A stretch of 64,000 nucleotides of DNA from contig NZ_JABBFZ010000005.1 of assembly GCF_012927125.1 (NCBI RefSeq), forward strand, positions 1 to 64,000, in the 5' to 3' direction. The stretch comes from Paraburkholderia antibiotica. Its GTDB lineage: Bacteria > Pseudomonadota > Gammaproteobacteria > Burkholderiales > Burkholderiaceae. Shown in pieces: positions 35,895 to 44,903 of this stretch. Position 1 is the first letter of the stretch. Each line of letters opens with the position of its first letter. The position numbers and the translations under genes are program-made. The notes beneath the pieces are model-generated. The model made no database searches, had not been told where the DNA came from, and saw only the letters and a list, made by a program, of their open reading frames with translations.

Positions 35895-37545
35895 GTTCCG
35901 GCTCCTCTTTCTTGACCGGCGGGCCCGCGAACGCGGTCGCGAACGAGCCGACCGACAGCATGTCCACTTCGACCAGCACCGGACCCGTCTGCGCCATGCC
36001 TTCGCGGATGATCGAAGCGGCGTCGTCGAGCGACTTGATGCGGTAGTGCGGCAGCTTCAGGCTTTCGCAGAACTGCGCGAAATCCGGCTGATGCAGTTGC
36101 ACGTAGCAGCGGCGGCCGCCGTACTGCGCGTCCTGGATGTTGCGGATCACGCCGTAGCACTGGTCGTTCATCAGCACGATCATCACGTTGGCGTTTTCCT
36201 GCACGGCCGTCGCGAGTTCACCGACGTTGACCATCAGGCCGCCGTCGCCGCACAGCGCCACCGTCTTCGCCGCATTGCCTGCCAGCGCCGCGCCGATACC
36301 CATCTGCATGCCCTGGCCGATGCCGCCGCCGAGCGCGTGCACGCCGGCGCGCGGATTGAAGATCTTCAGCAGGCGGTTGCCCCACGTGCTGTTCGAGATC
36401 GTCACGTCGCGCACCCAGTTGTAGTCGCGGCCCACTGCGTCCTGCAGCGCGTCGACGAGACGCTTGTACGGACCGAGACCCTTGCTGACGTCGGCGACCG
36501 CACTTTCGCGCGCGGCGGCCAGATCCTGCGCGAACGCCGGATCGATCTTCAGCTTGCCTTCGAGCAGCGTGGCGAGTTCGTCGAGCACTGCAGAAGCATC
36601 GCCGTGAACGAACAGCTCGTTGCGATAGCCGCGGTTGTCGGCGAGCGCGTCAGCGTCGATGCGATACAGCGGCTGCGGCAGCGCGAGCTTGTACTTCAGC
36701 GTTTCATTGCCGCGCAGACGCGAACCGACCACGACCAGCGCGTCGCAGGTCTTGTAGAAGCTTTCGACCGCGCTGTGCACGTTGAACGCGCCGAGCGTGG
36801 CCGGATGATCTTCGGGCAGCACGCCGCGACCCTGCACGCTGGTCACCACGCCGAAGCCGAGTGCAACCAGACGTTCGACCGCCGCGCGCGCATGGCGCGT
36901 GCCGCCGCCGAGCCACAGCAACGGGCGCTTCTTCTGGGCCAGTTGTTCAGCGAGTTGCTTCACGCGCTCGCTGCAATGCGTGAGCGTGCTCACGTGCGGC
37001 GCGCCAAGATCGTTCGGCCATTCGATTTCGGCGGCCTGGATGTCGATCGGAATCTCGACGCTGACCGGGCCGCTCGGCGCCGTTTGCGCGACGCGCACCG
37101 CTTCGCGGATCGTCGGCAGCGCGGTTTCGACCGAGCGCACGCGGAACGCGGCCTTCGAGATCGATTGCAGCATCGACAGCTGATCCGGTGCCTCGTGGAT
37201 GTAAGCGAGGTCCTGATCGAGGTATTCGGTTTCGATCTGGCCGGTCACGTGCAGCAGTGCCGTGCCCGCCGTCAGCGCTTCGACCATCGCGCCCGCCGCG
37301 TTGCCCGCCGCCGTACCGGTGCTGGTGAAGGCCACGCCGAGGCCGCCGGAGACGCGCGCGAGGCCGTCGGCCATGTTCACCGCGCCGGCTTCGCCGCGCG
37401 CGCCGACATAGCGGATCTTGCCGCGCGTGTTGATCGCGTCGAGGATCGGCATGTTGTGGATCGAGATCACGCCGAATGCGGTTTTGACGCCGCATTGCTC
37501 GAGAAAGGCGGCGATCAGTTCGCCAACGGTGGTTTTGTTAGACAT
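35887..37545 (-). CDS. Thiamine-diphosphate-dependent enzyme (acetolactate synthase-like)
   Basis: 552 residues from ATG 37545. The N-terminal domain has the ThDP-activating glutamate E52 ([14 protein letters not shown]). The C-terminal domain has the ThDP/Mg motif GDGG (433-436) ... MND (459-461). The order of domains is that of the AHAS/benzoylformate-decarboxylase family, so the reaction is probably decarboxylation or ligation of a 2-keto acid. It overlaps the neighbouring genes on both sides (8 bases each), which suggests tight coupling with the SDR and the aspartate-dehydrogenase-like gene. Confidence 0.88.
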   Translation of the reverse strand: MSNKTTVGELIAAFLEQCGVKTAFGVISIHNMPILDAINTRGKIRYVGARGEAGAVNMADGLARVSGGLGVAFTSTGTAAGNAAGAMVEALTAGTALLHVTGQIETEYLDQDLAYIHEAPDQLSMLQSISKAAFRVRSVETALPTIREAVRVAQTAPSGPVSVEIPIDIQAAEIEWPNDLGAPHVSTLTHCSERVKQLAEQLAQKKRPLLWLGGGTRHARAAVERLVALGFGVVTSVQGRGVLPEDHPATLGAFNVHSAVESFYKTCDALVVVGSRLRGNETLKYKLALPQPLYRIDADALADNRGYRNELFVHGDASAVLDELATLLEGKLKIDPAFAQDLAAARESAVADVSKGLGPYKRLVDALQDAVGRDYNWVRDVTISNSTWGNRLLKIFNPRAGVHALGGGIGQGMQMGIGAALAGNAAKTVALCGDGGLMVNVGELATAVQENANVMIVLMNDQCYGVIRNIQDAQYGGRRCYVQLHQPDFAQFCESLKLPHYRIKSLDDAASIIREGMAQTGPVLVEVDMLSVGSFATAFAGPPVKKEEPEHA

Positions 37546-38347
37546 GTCGTGCAACGCCTCCAGAAACATCGATGTGACTGCCAGTCGTGTACGACGACAG
37601 CGGGGTAGCCAGATAAAAGAGCGCCTGTGCGGCTTCTTCGGGGCGGCCGAAGCGGCCGAGCGGAATGTTTTTCTTGCGCGCCAGTTCGCCGGTCCAGTCT
37701 TCCCAACTCTGACCGGGCGCGGCCTGGGTCGCATAACGGCGGCGCCACTGCCCCGACTCGACGATGCCGATCAGGATCGAGTTGACGCGAATCTGCTGCG
37801 GCGCGAATTCGACCGCGAGCGACTTCGTCAGACTCAGCAAACCGGCACGCGCCGATGAAGTCGCCACCATGTGCGGCTCCGGCTGCAGCGCGAGCAGCGA
37901 ATTCACGTTGACGATCGCCGCGTTGCGGCCGGCGCTGGCGGTGTCGCGCAGCATCGGCAGAAACGCGCGGGTCGGGCGAATCACGCCGAAGTACTTCAGG
38001 TCGAGTTCTTCGCGCCACGCTTCGTCGCTGGTGTCGGCGAAGGTGGACACGCGGCCCTGGCCTGCGTTGTTCACCAGCATGTCGGTGCGGCCGAAGCGCT
38101 GCTGCACCGCCTGCGCGAATGCGGCGACGTCGTTCGCGTCGAGCACGTCGCAACGCTGCGCGAGCAACTGGGCGCCCGGAAACTTTTCCGTCAGCGCGGC
38201 TTGCGCGCTTTGCAGACGTTCGGTGTCGCGGCCGCAGATCGCGACCGAGGCGCCCGCGCGCAAAAACACCTCGGCGGTCGCGAGACCGATGCCGGACGAA
38301 CCGCCCGTCACCACCGCAACCTGTCCGGTCAAATCGATTTGGATCAT
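37538..38347 (-). CDS. SDR-family protein lacking the catalytic Tyr and Lys
   Basis: 269 residues. The cofactor motif TGGSSGIG (14-21), NNAG (93-96) and catalytic Ser150 (VNVNSLLAL) are present. At the place of the active-site Tyr is Thr163, and the Lys four residues later is Arg167 (MVATSSARAG). SDR subgroups with this substitution exist (BKR-like SDRs without a full tetrad), so it is a real protein but may not be a standard dehydrogenase. The start shares one base with the IclR stop. Confidence 0.88.
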   Translation of the reverse strand: MIQIDLTGQVAVVTGGSSGIGLATAEVFLRAGASVAICGRDTERLQSAQAALTEKFPGAQLLAQRCDVLDANDVAAFAQAVQQRFGRTDMLVNNAGQGRVSTFADTSDEAWREELDLKYFGVIRPTRAFLPMLRDTASAGRNAAIVNVNSLLALQPEPHMVATSSARAGLLSLTKSLAVEFAPQQIRVNSILIGIVESGQWRRRYATQAAPGQSWEDWTGELARKKNIPLGRFGRPEEAAQALFYLATPLSSYTTGSHIDVSGGVARHV

Positions 38348-39231
38348 CAGAGCCCCAGTGCCTTCATGTACTTGTTGCCACCATTCGGCCCAGACGTCGG
38401 CCGGTAATTGAGCCGCTGCGACAGTTCGTCGGCCGCGCGGCGCACCTTGTCGACGAGACCGCCGTCGAGCAGCGCCGCATCGATCTCGCGGCGCGGAATC
38501 GTGGTCGTGATCACCGCGACGATGCGGCGCGTGTCGTTGCGCACCGGCGCGCTGACCACCGAAATGCCGCGCTCGAACGACGACTCGCTGATCGCGAAAC
38601 CGCGCCGCGCATCGTCGCGAATCCGGTCATACAGTTCGTTGATCGTGGCCGGCGTCTGCGCGGTGAAGCGCTCCAGTTCCGGCTCCGGGTACAGCTTCTT
38701 CAGTTCGTCGTACGTAAGATCGCCCATCAGCACCTGGCCGTGGGTCGTCGCATGCGCGGGCAGGCGCGTGCCGACGTTGACCTTCACCGAGCTGAAAATC
38801 GGCGCATGGCTTTGCGCCTTGGCGACGAACACGACGTCGCGTCCGTCGCGAATCACGATATGGGCCGTGAGGCCGGTCGCATCGCGCAGACCTTCGATGA
38901 TCGGCAGGCCGAGATCGGTCAGCTCCAGCGAGCTCAGGTATTCGAAGCCGAGACGCAGCACCGCGACGCCGAGGCGATAGTTGCGGTCCTTGTCGGCACG
39001 TTCGAGAAAGCCGAGCGATTCGAGCGTCTGCAGCAGACGGAACACCGTCGTGCGCGGAATGTTCAGGCGGCGCGACAGTTCGGGCGCACCGAGTACCGGC
39101 TCGCGCGGCGAGAACTCCATCAGGATTCTCAAGCCGCGTTCGAGACCCGGCACGCGGTAGCCGGTGTCGCTGCTCGCTTCGTTGCGCTCGACGTCGGCTT
39201 CGCGCCCGTCGTCAAGAGTGTCGGGGGTCAT
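38347..39231 (-). CDS. IclR-family regulator inside the aromatic operon
   Basis: 294 residues from ATG 39231. Winged helix about 25-90 (VPGLERGLRILMEFSPREPVLGAPELSRRLNIPRTTVFRLLQTLESLGFL), then the IclR effector domain (LRDATGLTAHIVIRDGRDVVFVAKAQ, RLPAHATTHGQVLMGDL, RGISVVSAPVRN). It lies between hydrolase and SDR genes with ATGA/TGATG overlaps, so it is transcribed with its probable targets. A close paralogue is at 45027. Confidence 0.92.
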   Translation of the reverse strand: MTPDTLDDGREADVERNEASSDTGYRVPGLERGLRILMEFSPREPVLGAPELSRRLNIPRTTVFRLLQTLESLGFLERADKDRNYRLGVAVLRLGFEYLSSLELTDLGLPIIEGLRDATGLTAHIVIRDGRDVVFVAKAQSHAPIFSSVKVNVGTRLPAHATTHGQVLMGDLTYDELKKLYPEPELERFTAQTPATINELYDRIRDDARRGFAISESSFERGISVVSAPVRNDTRRIVAVITTTIPRREIDAALLDGGLVDKVRRAADELSQRLNYRPTSGPNGGNKYMKALGL

Positions 39232-40175
39232 GGATTGGCTCCGCGTTGGCTCTGATTCTGGGCAGGCTGCTGGCCTGCTTCGGTGGCGCCGACGCGGCAG
39301 AACGCGTCGATGATCGCGTTGTACGCGGCCGGTGCTTCGATATAACCGGCGTGTCCCGCGCACGGCACGATCTGCAGGCGGGTACGCGCGGCCTGGGCGA
39401 TCTTTTCGCAGGCTTCGGGCGTGGTGATCGCATCGTCCGCGCCGACCGCGACGTTGACGCGGCCGTGGTAGTGCGCGAGATCGCCCGCGAGGTCCGCGTT
39501 GGCCAGCAGATGCGTGGCCTGCGCATAGCCGTGCGGAATCACGCGCGACATGTTCCAGCGTACCCATGCGCGCGCTTCGTCGCTGGCATGGGCCGACAGC
39601 ATGTTGGCGCTGCGCTTGTCGGCGAGCCCTTGGGGCCCAAGTTCGTTCAGCATCGCGAGGCGCTGATCGCGCTTCGCCTCGCGGACTTCAGCCGCTGCCG
39701 CGCCGTAGCCTCCCGCCGGCGACAACAACAGCAGGCCCGCGAGGCGCTGCGGATAAGCGGCGGCAAACGCGCCGGCGATGATCGCGCCCAGCGAATGTCC
39801 GACCAGCACGCAACGTTCGATACGGAGCGCGTCGAGCCATTCCTTCAGTACTTCCGAGTAATCCGCTGCGACTGGTGATGAAGCCCCGACCGGCGTGGAC
39901 GCGCCATACCCCGGCGCATCCCAGGCCAGCACGCGACGCGTCGCGCCGAATGCGTCGAACTGCTGCACCCACGACGCCGCGCCCGAACCGATGCCGTGCA
40001 ACAGCACGAGCGGCAGCGCGTCATGGCCGGCGCGATCGACTTCGCGATAGCTCAGCACGCGCTGCGCCGCGAGGCTGCCTGGCTGCGCCGGATAGCGCGC
40101 GAGACGTGCCTCGAACGCTTCGAGCGCGGCAGGCTGCGCAGCCTGGGCGGATGGATCGGACGGAACGGCGGACAT
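39228..40175 (-). CDS. Alpha/beta hydrolase
   Basis: 315 residues from ATG 40175 (MSAVPSDPS), preceded by GAAAG. LVLLHGIGSGAASW (oxyanion loop), nucleophile Ser128 in LVGHSLGAI, Asp in VAVGADDAITTPE and His in PCAGHAGYIE form the triad. The layout resembles MhpC/BphD-type C-C bond hydrolases, which cleave the meta-cleavage product of a catechol-type ring. That would fit the neighbouring extradiol dioxygenase. Ends in an ATGA overlap with the IclR gene. Confidence 0.9.
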   Translation of the reverse strand: MSAVPSDPSAQAAQPAALEAFEARLARYPAQPGSLAAQRVLSYREVDRAGHDALPLVLLHGIGSGAASWVQQFDAFGATRRVLAWDAPGYGASTPVGASSPVAADYSEVLKEWLDALRIERCVLVGHSLGAIIAGAFAAAYPQRLAGLLLLSPAGGYGAAAAEVREAKRDQRLAMLNELGPQGLADKRSANMLSAHASDEARAWVRWNMSRVIPHGYAQATHLLANADLAGDLAHYHGRVNVAVGADDAITTPEACEKIAQAARTRLQIVPCAGHAGYIEAPAAYNAIIDAFCRVGATEAGQQPAQNQSQRGANP

Positions 40176-40281
40176 GATTTCTTTCGTGGCTGAAATGGAA
40201 TGACGTGGATGGTTTTGCAGTGCGTCGCCAGCGCTCTTGTGGCGCTTTGGCGACGCCTGGGTCACACCTGGCTAAGCCCGG

Positions 40282-40809
40282 TTAGCGCTTGATCTTCGCG
40301 AGCGGCGAATCCGGCGGATACGTCGGCGTGATCGGCTTCGACGAACCGAGCATCACGCACATCAGCGCGTCTTCCTCGCCGATGTTGATTTCCGTGCGGT
40401 ACACGCCGGGCGGCACCGAGATCAGGTCACGCTCGCCGAGCACCGCTTCCCACGTCTCGCCGTCGCGCTCGCAGATCACTTTCATCTTGCCGCGCAGCAC
40501 GAAGAAAATTTCTTCGACATCCGTATGAATATGGCTCGGGCCGATGTTGCCGGCCGGGATCACCATCGTCGAGAACGTGAAGTTGCCTGCCGGCACCGTG
40601 TTCATGTCCTTCGCGACGCCGGTGCCGCCGGTACCGACGTAGCGCATCTGCGCACGGCGATACTTCGGGTCGTAGTCGGCCTGGAACTTCAGCGCGTCCC
40701 AGTCGTAGCGCCGCGTTTCGAAACGTGCGACGCGGCTGTCAAGCCATTGGCCAAAGCTCGCCTCGGCGGGTTGGTCCCAGGATTTGCGTTCGTTGTCGGC
40801 GTCCGCCAT
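40282..40809 (-). CDS. Cupin-domain protein
   Basis: 175 residues from ATG 40809 with AGGAG seven bases upstream. The cupin fold begins about residue 75 (FSTMVIPAGNIGPSHIHTDVEEIFFVLRGKMKVI). GPSHIHTDVEE supplies two His and a Glu, matching cupin motif 1, and motif 2 (PPGVYRTEINIG) lacks its usual His. The N-terminal ~70 residues are a separate region. It may be a metal-dependent dioxygenase or isomerase acting in the same pathway; the activity is not determined. Confidence 0.85.
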   Translation of the reverse strand: MADADNERKSWDQPAEASFGQWLDSRVARFETRRYDWDALKFQADYDPKYRRAQMRYVGTGGTGVAKDMNTVPAGNFTFSTMVIPAGNIGPSHIHTDVEEIFFVLRGKMKVICERDGETWEAVLGERDLISVPPGVYRTEINIGEEDALMCVMLGSSKPITPTYPPDSPLAKIKR

Positions 40810-40835
40810 CTCTTTCTCCTTTCGATTCGACAAGA

Positions 40836-41603
40836 TCAATTCATCACGAAGCCGCCGTTGACCGGCAGCAGTTGGCCGGTCACAAAGCGAGCGGCATCGG
40901 ACAACAGGAACAGCACCGGCCCGGTTACGTCGTCGGGCACTTGTGCGCGCGTGAGCGCGCGGCCTTGCAGGTAATACTGATGACGCTCGGCGGGCACGTA
41001 GGCGGTCGCCTCGACTTCGGTCAGGCCCGGCGCGATCGCGTTGACGGTCACGCCGTGCGTGCCGAATTCGCGCGACAGCGAACGGGTCATCGAAATCACC
41101 GCGCCCTTGCTGGCGACGTACGCGAGCAGCTTCGGCGCGCCCCACATCGCCGTGTCCGACGCGATGTTGACGATCGCGCCGCGGCCCGAGTCGCGCAGAT
41201 ACGGCAGCGCGGCGGTGCTCATCAGCCAGGTGCCGCGCACGTTGACGTTCATCACCGCGTCCCACGTTTCGACGGACAGCTCGTCCGCGAACTTGCCGCC
41301 GGAGTTGGTGATCGCCGCGTTGTTGATCAGCGCGTCGAGACCGCCGAGCTGTGTCGCGCCGTCTTGCGCGAACTGCTCGATGCTGGCGGGATCGGCGAGG
41401 TCGAGCGGAAAGTACGTCGCCGCGTGACCCTGCTCGGCGAGCGATGCCGCGAGCGCACGGCCTTCGTCGTGCAGCACGTCGCCGAATACAACCTGCGCGC
41501 CGGCCGCGACGAGCGCGCGCACGAACGCCGCGCCAAGACCGCGCGCGCCGCCCGTCACGAGAACGCGCCGGCCCTTGAGTGCCGCGAGTGCGTCGTTATG
41601 CAT
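40836..41603 (-). CDS. SDR dehydrogenase, likely dihydrodiol-type
   Basis: 255 residues from ATG 41603. Classical SDR with TGGARGLG (17-24), NNAA, catalytic Ser in VNIASDTAMW and YVASK (Tyr-x3-Lys), then NAIAPGLTEVEA. It is the gene directly after the Rieske alpha subunit (8-base overlap), the usual place of a cis-dihydrodiol dehydrogenase that rearomatises the oxygenase product. The assignment to that reaction is from position. Confidence 0.9.
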   Translation of the reverse strand: MHNDALAALKGRRVLVTGGARGLGAAFVRALVAAGAQVVFGDVLHDEGRALAASLAEQGHAATYFPLDLADPASIEQFAQDGATQLGGLDALINNAAITNSGGKFADELSVETWDAVMNVNVRGTWLMSTAALPYLRDSGRGAIVNIASDTAMWGAPKLLAYVASKGAVISMTRSLSREFGTHGVTVNAIAPGLTEVEATAYVPAERHQYYLQGRALTRAQVPDDVTGPVLFLLSDAARFVTGQLLPVNGGFVMN

Positions 41604-42681
41604 GGCTGTGACCGGCTTCGGTGGCGGCGGGCGTCGCGTTCGCCGCGCGATGCGCGTCGAGCGCGGCGAGATCCTGCTGCGCGCGTTGACGCAGCATGCG
41701 GCGCACACGCGTCATACCGACGTCGTGCTGATAGAGGAACTCGTGTTCGCGCGCGTTCGGCGCGAGGCTTTCGAGGACGTAGCGGTCCTGTTCGAGCACG
41801 TCCCAGTGCAGACCTTCGAGGCGGTTGCGATACAGGAAGCGCCATGCGTCGCGCTGCCAGCCCTGCACCTTGCGCGTACGCCAGAAGTAGACCTGGCAGT
41901 TGTCGCCGTCGACCGGCACCGCGAAGCCGATGATGCCGAAGCTGCCGCCCGGGCCGAATTTCTTCTTGTACGGAATCGCGAGGCGCATCCACAGCGCGCC
42001 GGTATCGCCGAGTTCGACCCAGTCGAAGTTCACGTCGCGCTGGCCGATCTTCTCGAACATCAGACCGGTTTCGGTCTTGCGCACGCGCATGTCGGCCTGC
42101 TTGTCGCCTTCGGCCATCGAGTGCGAGGTCGCGTGCAGATAGGCGCCGTGCATCGGGTCCATCACGTTGTCGATCGCGTACTGGTAATTGCACTTCCAGT
42201 TCGACATGCACAGGAAACTTGCGTATTCCTCACCAACCAGTTCTTCCGGCAGCTTCAGCGGCGCGGGTTCCTTGTTCGCGTCGTCGCCGAACCACAGGAA
42301 GATCGCGCCGGCGTGTTCTTCGGCCGGGTACGACTTCACGCAGGTGCGGCCTTCGAGCGGGCAGCTCGACACGGCCGGCACGTTGACGACGGTGCCGCTG
42401 CCGTTCACTTCGACGCCGTGATACCAGCAGGCGACGCGGTCGCCGAGGTTCCAGCCCAGCGACAGACGCGCGCCGCGATGCGGGCAGCGGTCTTCGAGCG
42501 CGTGGACTTTGCCTTCGCTATCGCGCCACAGCACGATCTGATCGCCGAGGCGGGTCACGCCGATCGGCGCGTTGCCGACCTGCCAGCTCGGTGCGACGGG
42601 ATACCAGTAGTTGCGCAGGCCGCGGTCCAGATACGACTTGACGGGATCGGCCGTGCCTTCGGTTGTAGTGGGGGACGTCAT
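41596..42681 (-). CDS. Rieske [2Fe-2S] aromatic oxygenase alpha subunit
   Basis: 361 residues. Rieske cluster ligands C66, H68 (CPHRG), C85, H88 (CWYHG). The mononuclear iron site is in DNVMDPMHGAYLHATSH (H178, H183). This is shorter than ring-dioxygenase alpha subunits (~450) and no beta subunit gene is present, as in phthalate-family or oxygenases of the VanA/CarAa type. It would receive electrons from the ferredoxin (43043) and reductase (31292) and start attack on the aromatic substrate. Confidence 0.92.
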   Translation of the reverse strand: MTSPTTTEGTADPVKSYLDRGLRNYWYPVAPSWQVGNAPIGVTRLGDQIVLWRDSEGKVHALEDRCPHRGARLSLGWNLGDRVACWYHGVEVNGSGTVVNVPAVSSCPLEGRTCVKSYPAEEHAGAIFLWFGDDANKEPAPLKLPEELVGEEYASFLCMSNWKCNYQYAIDNVMDPMHGAYLHATSHSMAEGDKQADMRVRKTETGLMFEKIGQRDVNFDWVELGDTGALWMRLAIPYKKKFGPGGSFGIIGFAVPVDGDNCQVYFWRTRKVQGWQRDAWRFLYRNRLEGLHWDVLEQDRYVLESLAPNAREHEFLYQHDVGMTRVRRMLRQRAQQDLAALDAHRAANATPAATEAGHSHA

Positions 42682-42729
42682 GAAGAGGCTCCAGTACGAA
42701 TGCGATGAAACGTGTTCGGAAATGCGCGC

Positions 42730-43041
42730 TTAGTCGGCGAGCAGACGGAATTCGGCGGCAAGACGCTCGGCATTCCATTGCGCGCCTTCGGGGGTGCGGA
42801 AACCATCGCGGTTCAAGCCGTCGACGACTTCCTGCAACTCCATCGCGCCGGCTTCGAAAACGCGTTCGAGTGCATCGCCGAAGTCGTTTTCATACTGGGT
42901 CGGCTCGGCCTTGCGGTTTTGCCAGACCATATTGCCGCTCTCGCCCGGCTTCTCGATCACACCCTTGCCGGCGACGTTGTTCGGTTGCGGCGCAAGCCAC
43001 GGCTTCAGAAACGGATTGAAATTCACGGCTACCTCTCGCAT
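42730..43041 (-). CDS. Small protein with a recombinase-like helix-turn-helix
   Basis: 103 residues from ATG 43041, one base after the ferredoxin stop. The N-terminus is a Pro/Asn-rich segment (FNPFLKPWLAPQPNNVAGKG); the C-terminal half, FEAGAMELQEVVDGLNRDGFRTPEGAQWNAERLAAEFRLL, resembles the helix-turn-helix used by serine recombinases (LN..G..TP.G..W). No catalytic domain. Its place between the ferredoxin and the alpha subunit suggests a role in the oxygenase system or its regulation, not recombination. Confidence 0.75.
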   Translation of the reverse strand: MREVAVNFNPFLKPWLAPQPNNVAGKGVIEKPGESGNMVWQNRKAEPTQYENDFGDALERVFEAGAMELQEVVDGLNRDGFRTPEGAQWNAERLAAEFRLLAD

Positions 43042-43042
43042 G

Positions 43043-43357
43043 TCATTCCACCTTGATCTGGATTTCTTCACCTGCGAGACGCACCGAGTACATCTTCAGG
43101 TCGCGGCCGCCCGGCTCTTTCAGACATTTGCCGGTCGGGATATGGAACACGGCTTCGTGCAGCGGACATTCGACGGTATCGCCGTCGATAAAGCCCTGCG
43201 TCAGCAACGCGTACGCGTGGGGACAAACGTTTTCCATCGCGTAGATCTCGTCGCCCACCTTGTAGATGCCGACCTCCGTGTCGTCGAATTTGAATTCGAG
43301 CGGGGAGTCTTCGGACAGGTCACCGGCATGTCCGGCACAGCGCCATTGTTCAGTCAT
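43043..43357 (-). CDS. Rieske-type [2Fe-2S] ferredoxin
   Basis: 104 residues. Cluster ligands C45, H47 (VCPHAYA) and C64, H67 (ECPLHEA), with the CPLH form typical of oxygenase ferredoxins (BphA3/BenC-ferredoxin type, NirD-like). It is the first gene of the minus-strand cluster and is preceded by a consensus -10 and operator-like sites. It should carry electrons from the reductase at 31292 to the alpha subunit at 41596. Confidence 0.93.
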   Translation of the reverse strand: MTEQWRCAGHAGDLSEDSPLEFKFDDTEVGIYKVGDEIYAMENVCPHAYALLTQGFIDGDTVECPLHEAVFHIPTGKCLKEPGGRDLKMYSVRLAGEEIQIKVE

Positions 43358-43382
43358 TTCTCACGTTCTCCTGAGCCCAGAT

Positions 43383-43423
43383 GTTCCATATAAGGAACAT
43401 CAGTTCGTGTATGGACAATTATA
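43383..43423 (-). promoter_or_regulatory. Promoter and paired operator sites for the catabolic operon
   Basis: On the minus strand a perfect -10 TATAAT lies at 43423-43418; the -35 is weak. It is followed at once by TGTCCATACACGAAC (43417 to 43403) and then by the inverted repeat GATGTTCC-N6-GGAACATC (43380-43401). Both share a TTCCATA/TGTCCATA half with the porin-side sites. Occupancy would cover the transcription start, so the simplest reading is repression by one of the two IclR proteins. Confidence 0.6.
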
Positions 43424-43620
43424 GGAGTCGTCCGGAGCGGAAGAAAATAAAAAAATGCGCTCTTAAGGGAAAACACCGAGTGTCGTTTTTCGCCGACGGC
43501 CGGCCGCGGCGAATCGCGCTGAAGTCCACGCCACGCAGCGCTTTGCGGGCGCGGCTGCGCGCCTATGTTCAGACGATCAGCAACCAAAACGGGAGGGTTT
43601 GTCCTGGTCTCGATATTTAT

Positions 43621-43683
43621 TTCGACCGATCTCGGCTTATCTATACTTTCCATAGGCGATACGTTTGTCCATAGGTGGAACGT
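43621..43683 (+). promoter_or_regulatory. Promoter and tandem operator sites for the porin gene
   Basis: A -10-like TATACT at 43643-43648 with a weak -35 (TTCGAC, 43621-43626). It overlaps two direct repeats spaced 19 bases: TTTCCATAGGCGATACGT (43647-43664) and TGTCCATAGGTGGAACGT (43666-43683). The same core occurs next to the divergent operon's promoter. The GTG start of the porin gene is 112 bases downstream. Confidence 0.55.
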
Positions 43684-43794
43684 AAGACCCGAGGAGGCTC
43701 TGGCGAAGTATCAGAGCCGTATCAACCCCAAGAAGACAGATCAGGGACGGTGCATTCGGCGAGTGTCTACGTCGTTTGATCAGGAGAACCAACG

Positions 43795-44868
43795 GTGAAG
43801 CGAACTATTGCGGCCGGTTTGACGGCAGCTTGCATGACCACGGGCGCGTGGGCACAAAGCAGCGTGACGCTGTACGGCAGCCTCGATGCCGGTATCGCGT
43901 ATATCAGCAACGTGGGCGGCAGCTCGAAGTGGATGATGGAACAGGGCAACACGCAGCCGGACCGTTGGGGCCTGAAGGGCGTGGAAGATCTGGGCAACGG
44001 CCTGAAGGCGGTCTTCCAGCTCGAAAACGGCTTCTATACGAACACCGGCGCGATGGCGAAATCCGGCGTGCTGTTCAACCGGATGGCTTACGTGGGCCTC
44101 TCGGACGACCGGATCGGCACGCTGACCTTCGGCCATCAGACGCCGTTCAGCTTCGACGTGCTCGGCACCTTCAGCACGGCCTATCAGGGCGCGAGCTGGT
44201 ACGCGTTCCACCCGGGCAACATCGACGCGCTCGCCAACACCGCGGTCGTGCCGTACGACAACTCGGTGAAATTCCGCTCGACGTCGTTCGGCGGCTTCAC
44301 CGTCGGCGCGATGATGGGTCTCGGCAACCAGACCAACTTCGCGACCGGCCGCACCTACGGCTTCGCGGCGACCTACGCGAACGGCGGCTTCAAGGCCGGC
44401 GCGAGCTACTCGAACGAAAACAACCGCACGCCGTCGATCGTCACGACCGGCATCACGACCTTCCAGGGTCAGCCGGCCGCGACCTACACGGCCGACAAGC
44501 TGCAGAACATGGGCGCCGGTCTGTCATACCAGTTCGGCAGCGTGCTGGTGCACGGTCTGTACACGCGCGTGAAGCTCGAAAGCGCCGGCCACTCCGATAC
44601 CTACCAGAGCTACGACGCGGGCGCGAACTGGCAGGTCACACCGTTCAACACGATCGCGGGCGGCGCCGCGACGACGACGCTGGCGGGCCATCGCTGGACC
44701 CAGTTCATGATCGGCAACATCTATTCGCTGTCGAAGTCGACCCAGGTGTATGTCAACGCGCTGTATCAGCGCGCGGGGTCGAACACCGATGCGGCGTTCT
44801 TCACCGCGGGCGTATCGAGCGGCCGCAACCAGGCGATCGTTCTGAGCGGCATTCATCACTCGTTCTGA
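43795..44868 (+). CDS. Gram-negative classical porin
   Basis: 357 residues from GTG 43795 with AGGAG 8 bases upstream. Signal peptide residues 1-20 (ends GAWA), then SSVTLYGSLDAGIAYISNVGG, the standard first strand of beta-proteobacterial general porins (Porin_4 group). GLKGVEDLGNGLKAVFQLENGF and the final Phe follow. It is divergent from the aromatic operon and shares its operator-type sites, so it probably admits the substrate across the outer membrane. Confidence 0.92.
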   Translation: MKRTIAAGLTAACMTTGAWAQSSVTLYGSLDAGIAYISNVGGSSKWMMEQGNTQPDRWGLKGVEDLGNGLKAVFQLENGFYTNTGAMAKSGVLFNRMAYVGLSDDRIGTLTFGHQTPFSFDVLGTFSTAYQGASWYAFHPGNIDALANTAVVPYDNSVKFRSTSFGGFTVGAMMGLGNQTNFATGRTYGFAATYANGGFKAGASYSNENNRTPSIVTTGITTFQGQPAATYTADKLQNMGAGLSYQFGSVLVHGLYTRVKLESAGHSDTYQSYDAGANWQVTPFNTIAGGAATTTLAGHRWTQFMIGNIYSLSKSTQVYVNALYQRAGSNTDAAFFTAGVSSGRNQAIVLSGIHHSF

Positions 44869-44903
44869 TCAGTCGACATCAGTCGACGCGCGTGATGCGA
44901 TGT

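Noticed and set aside
35851..37608. 585-codon plus-strand frame over the ThDP enzyme gene
   Set aside because: No domain; the minus strand has the GDGG...MND ThDP motif and the catalytic Glu.
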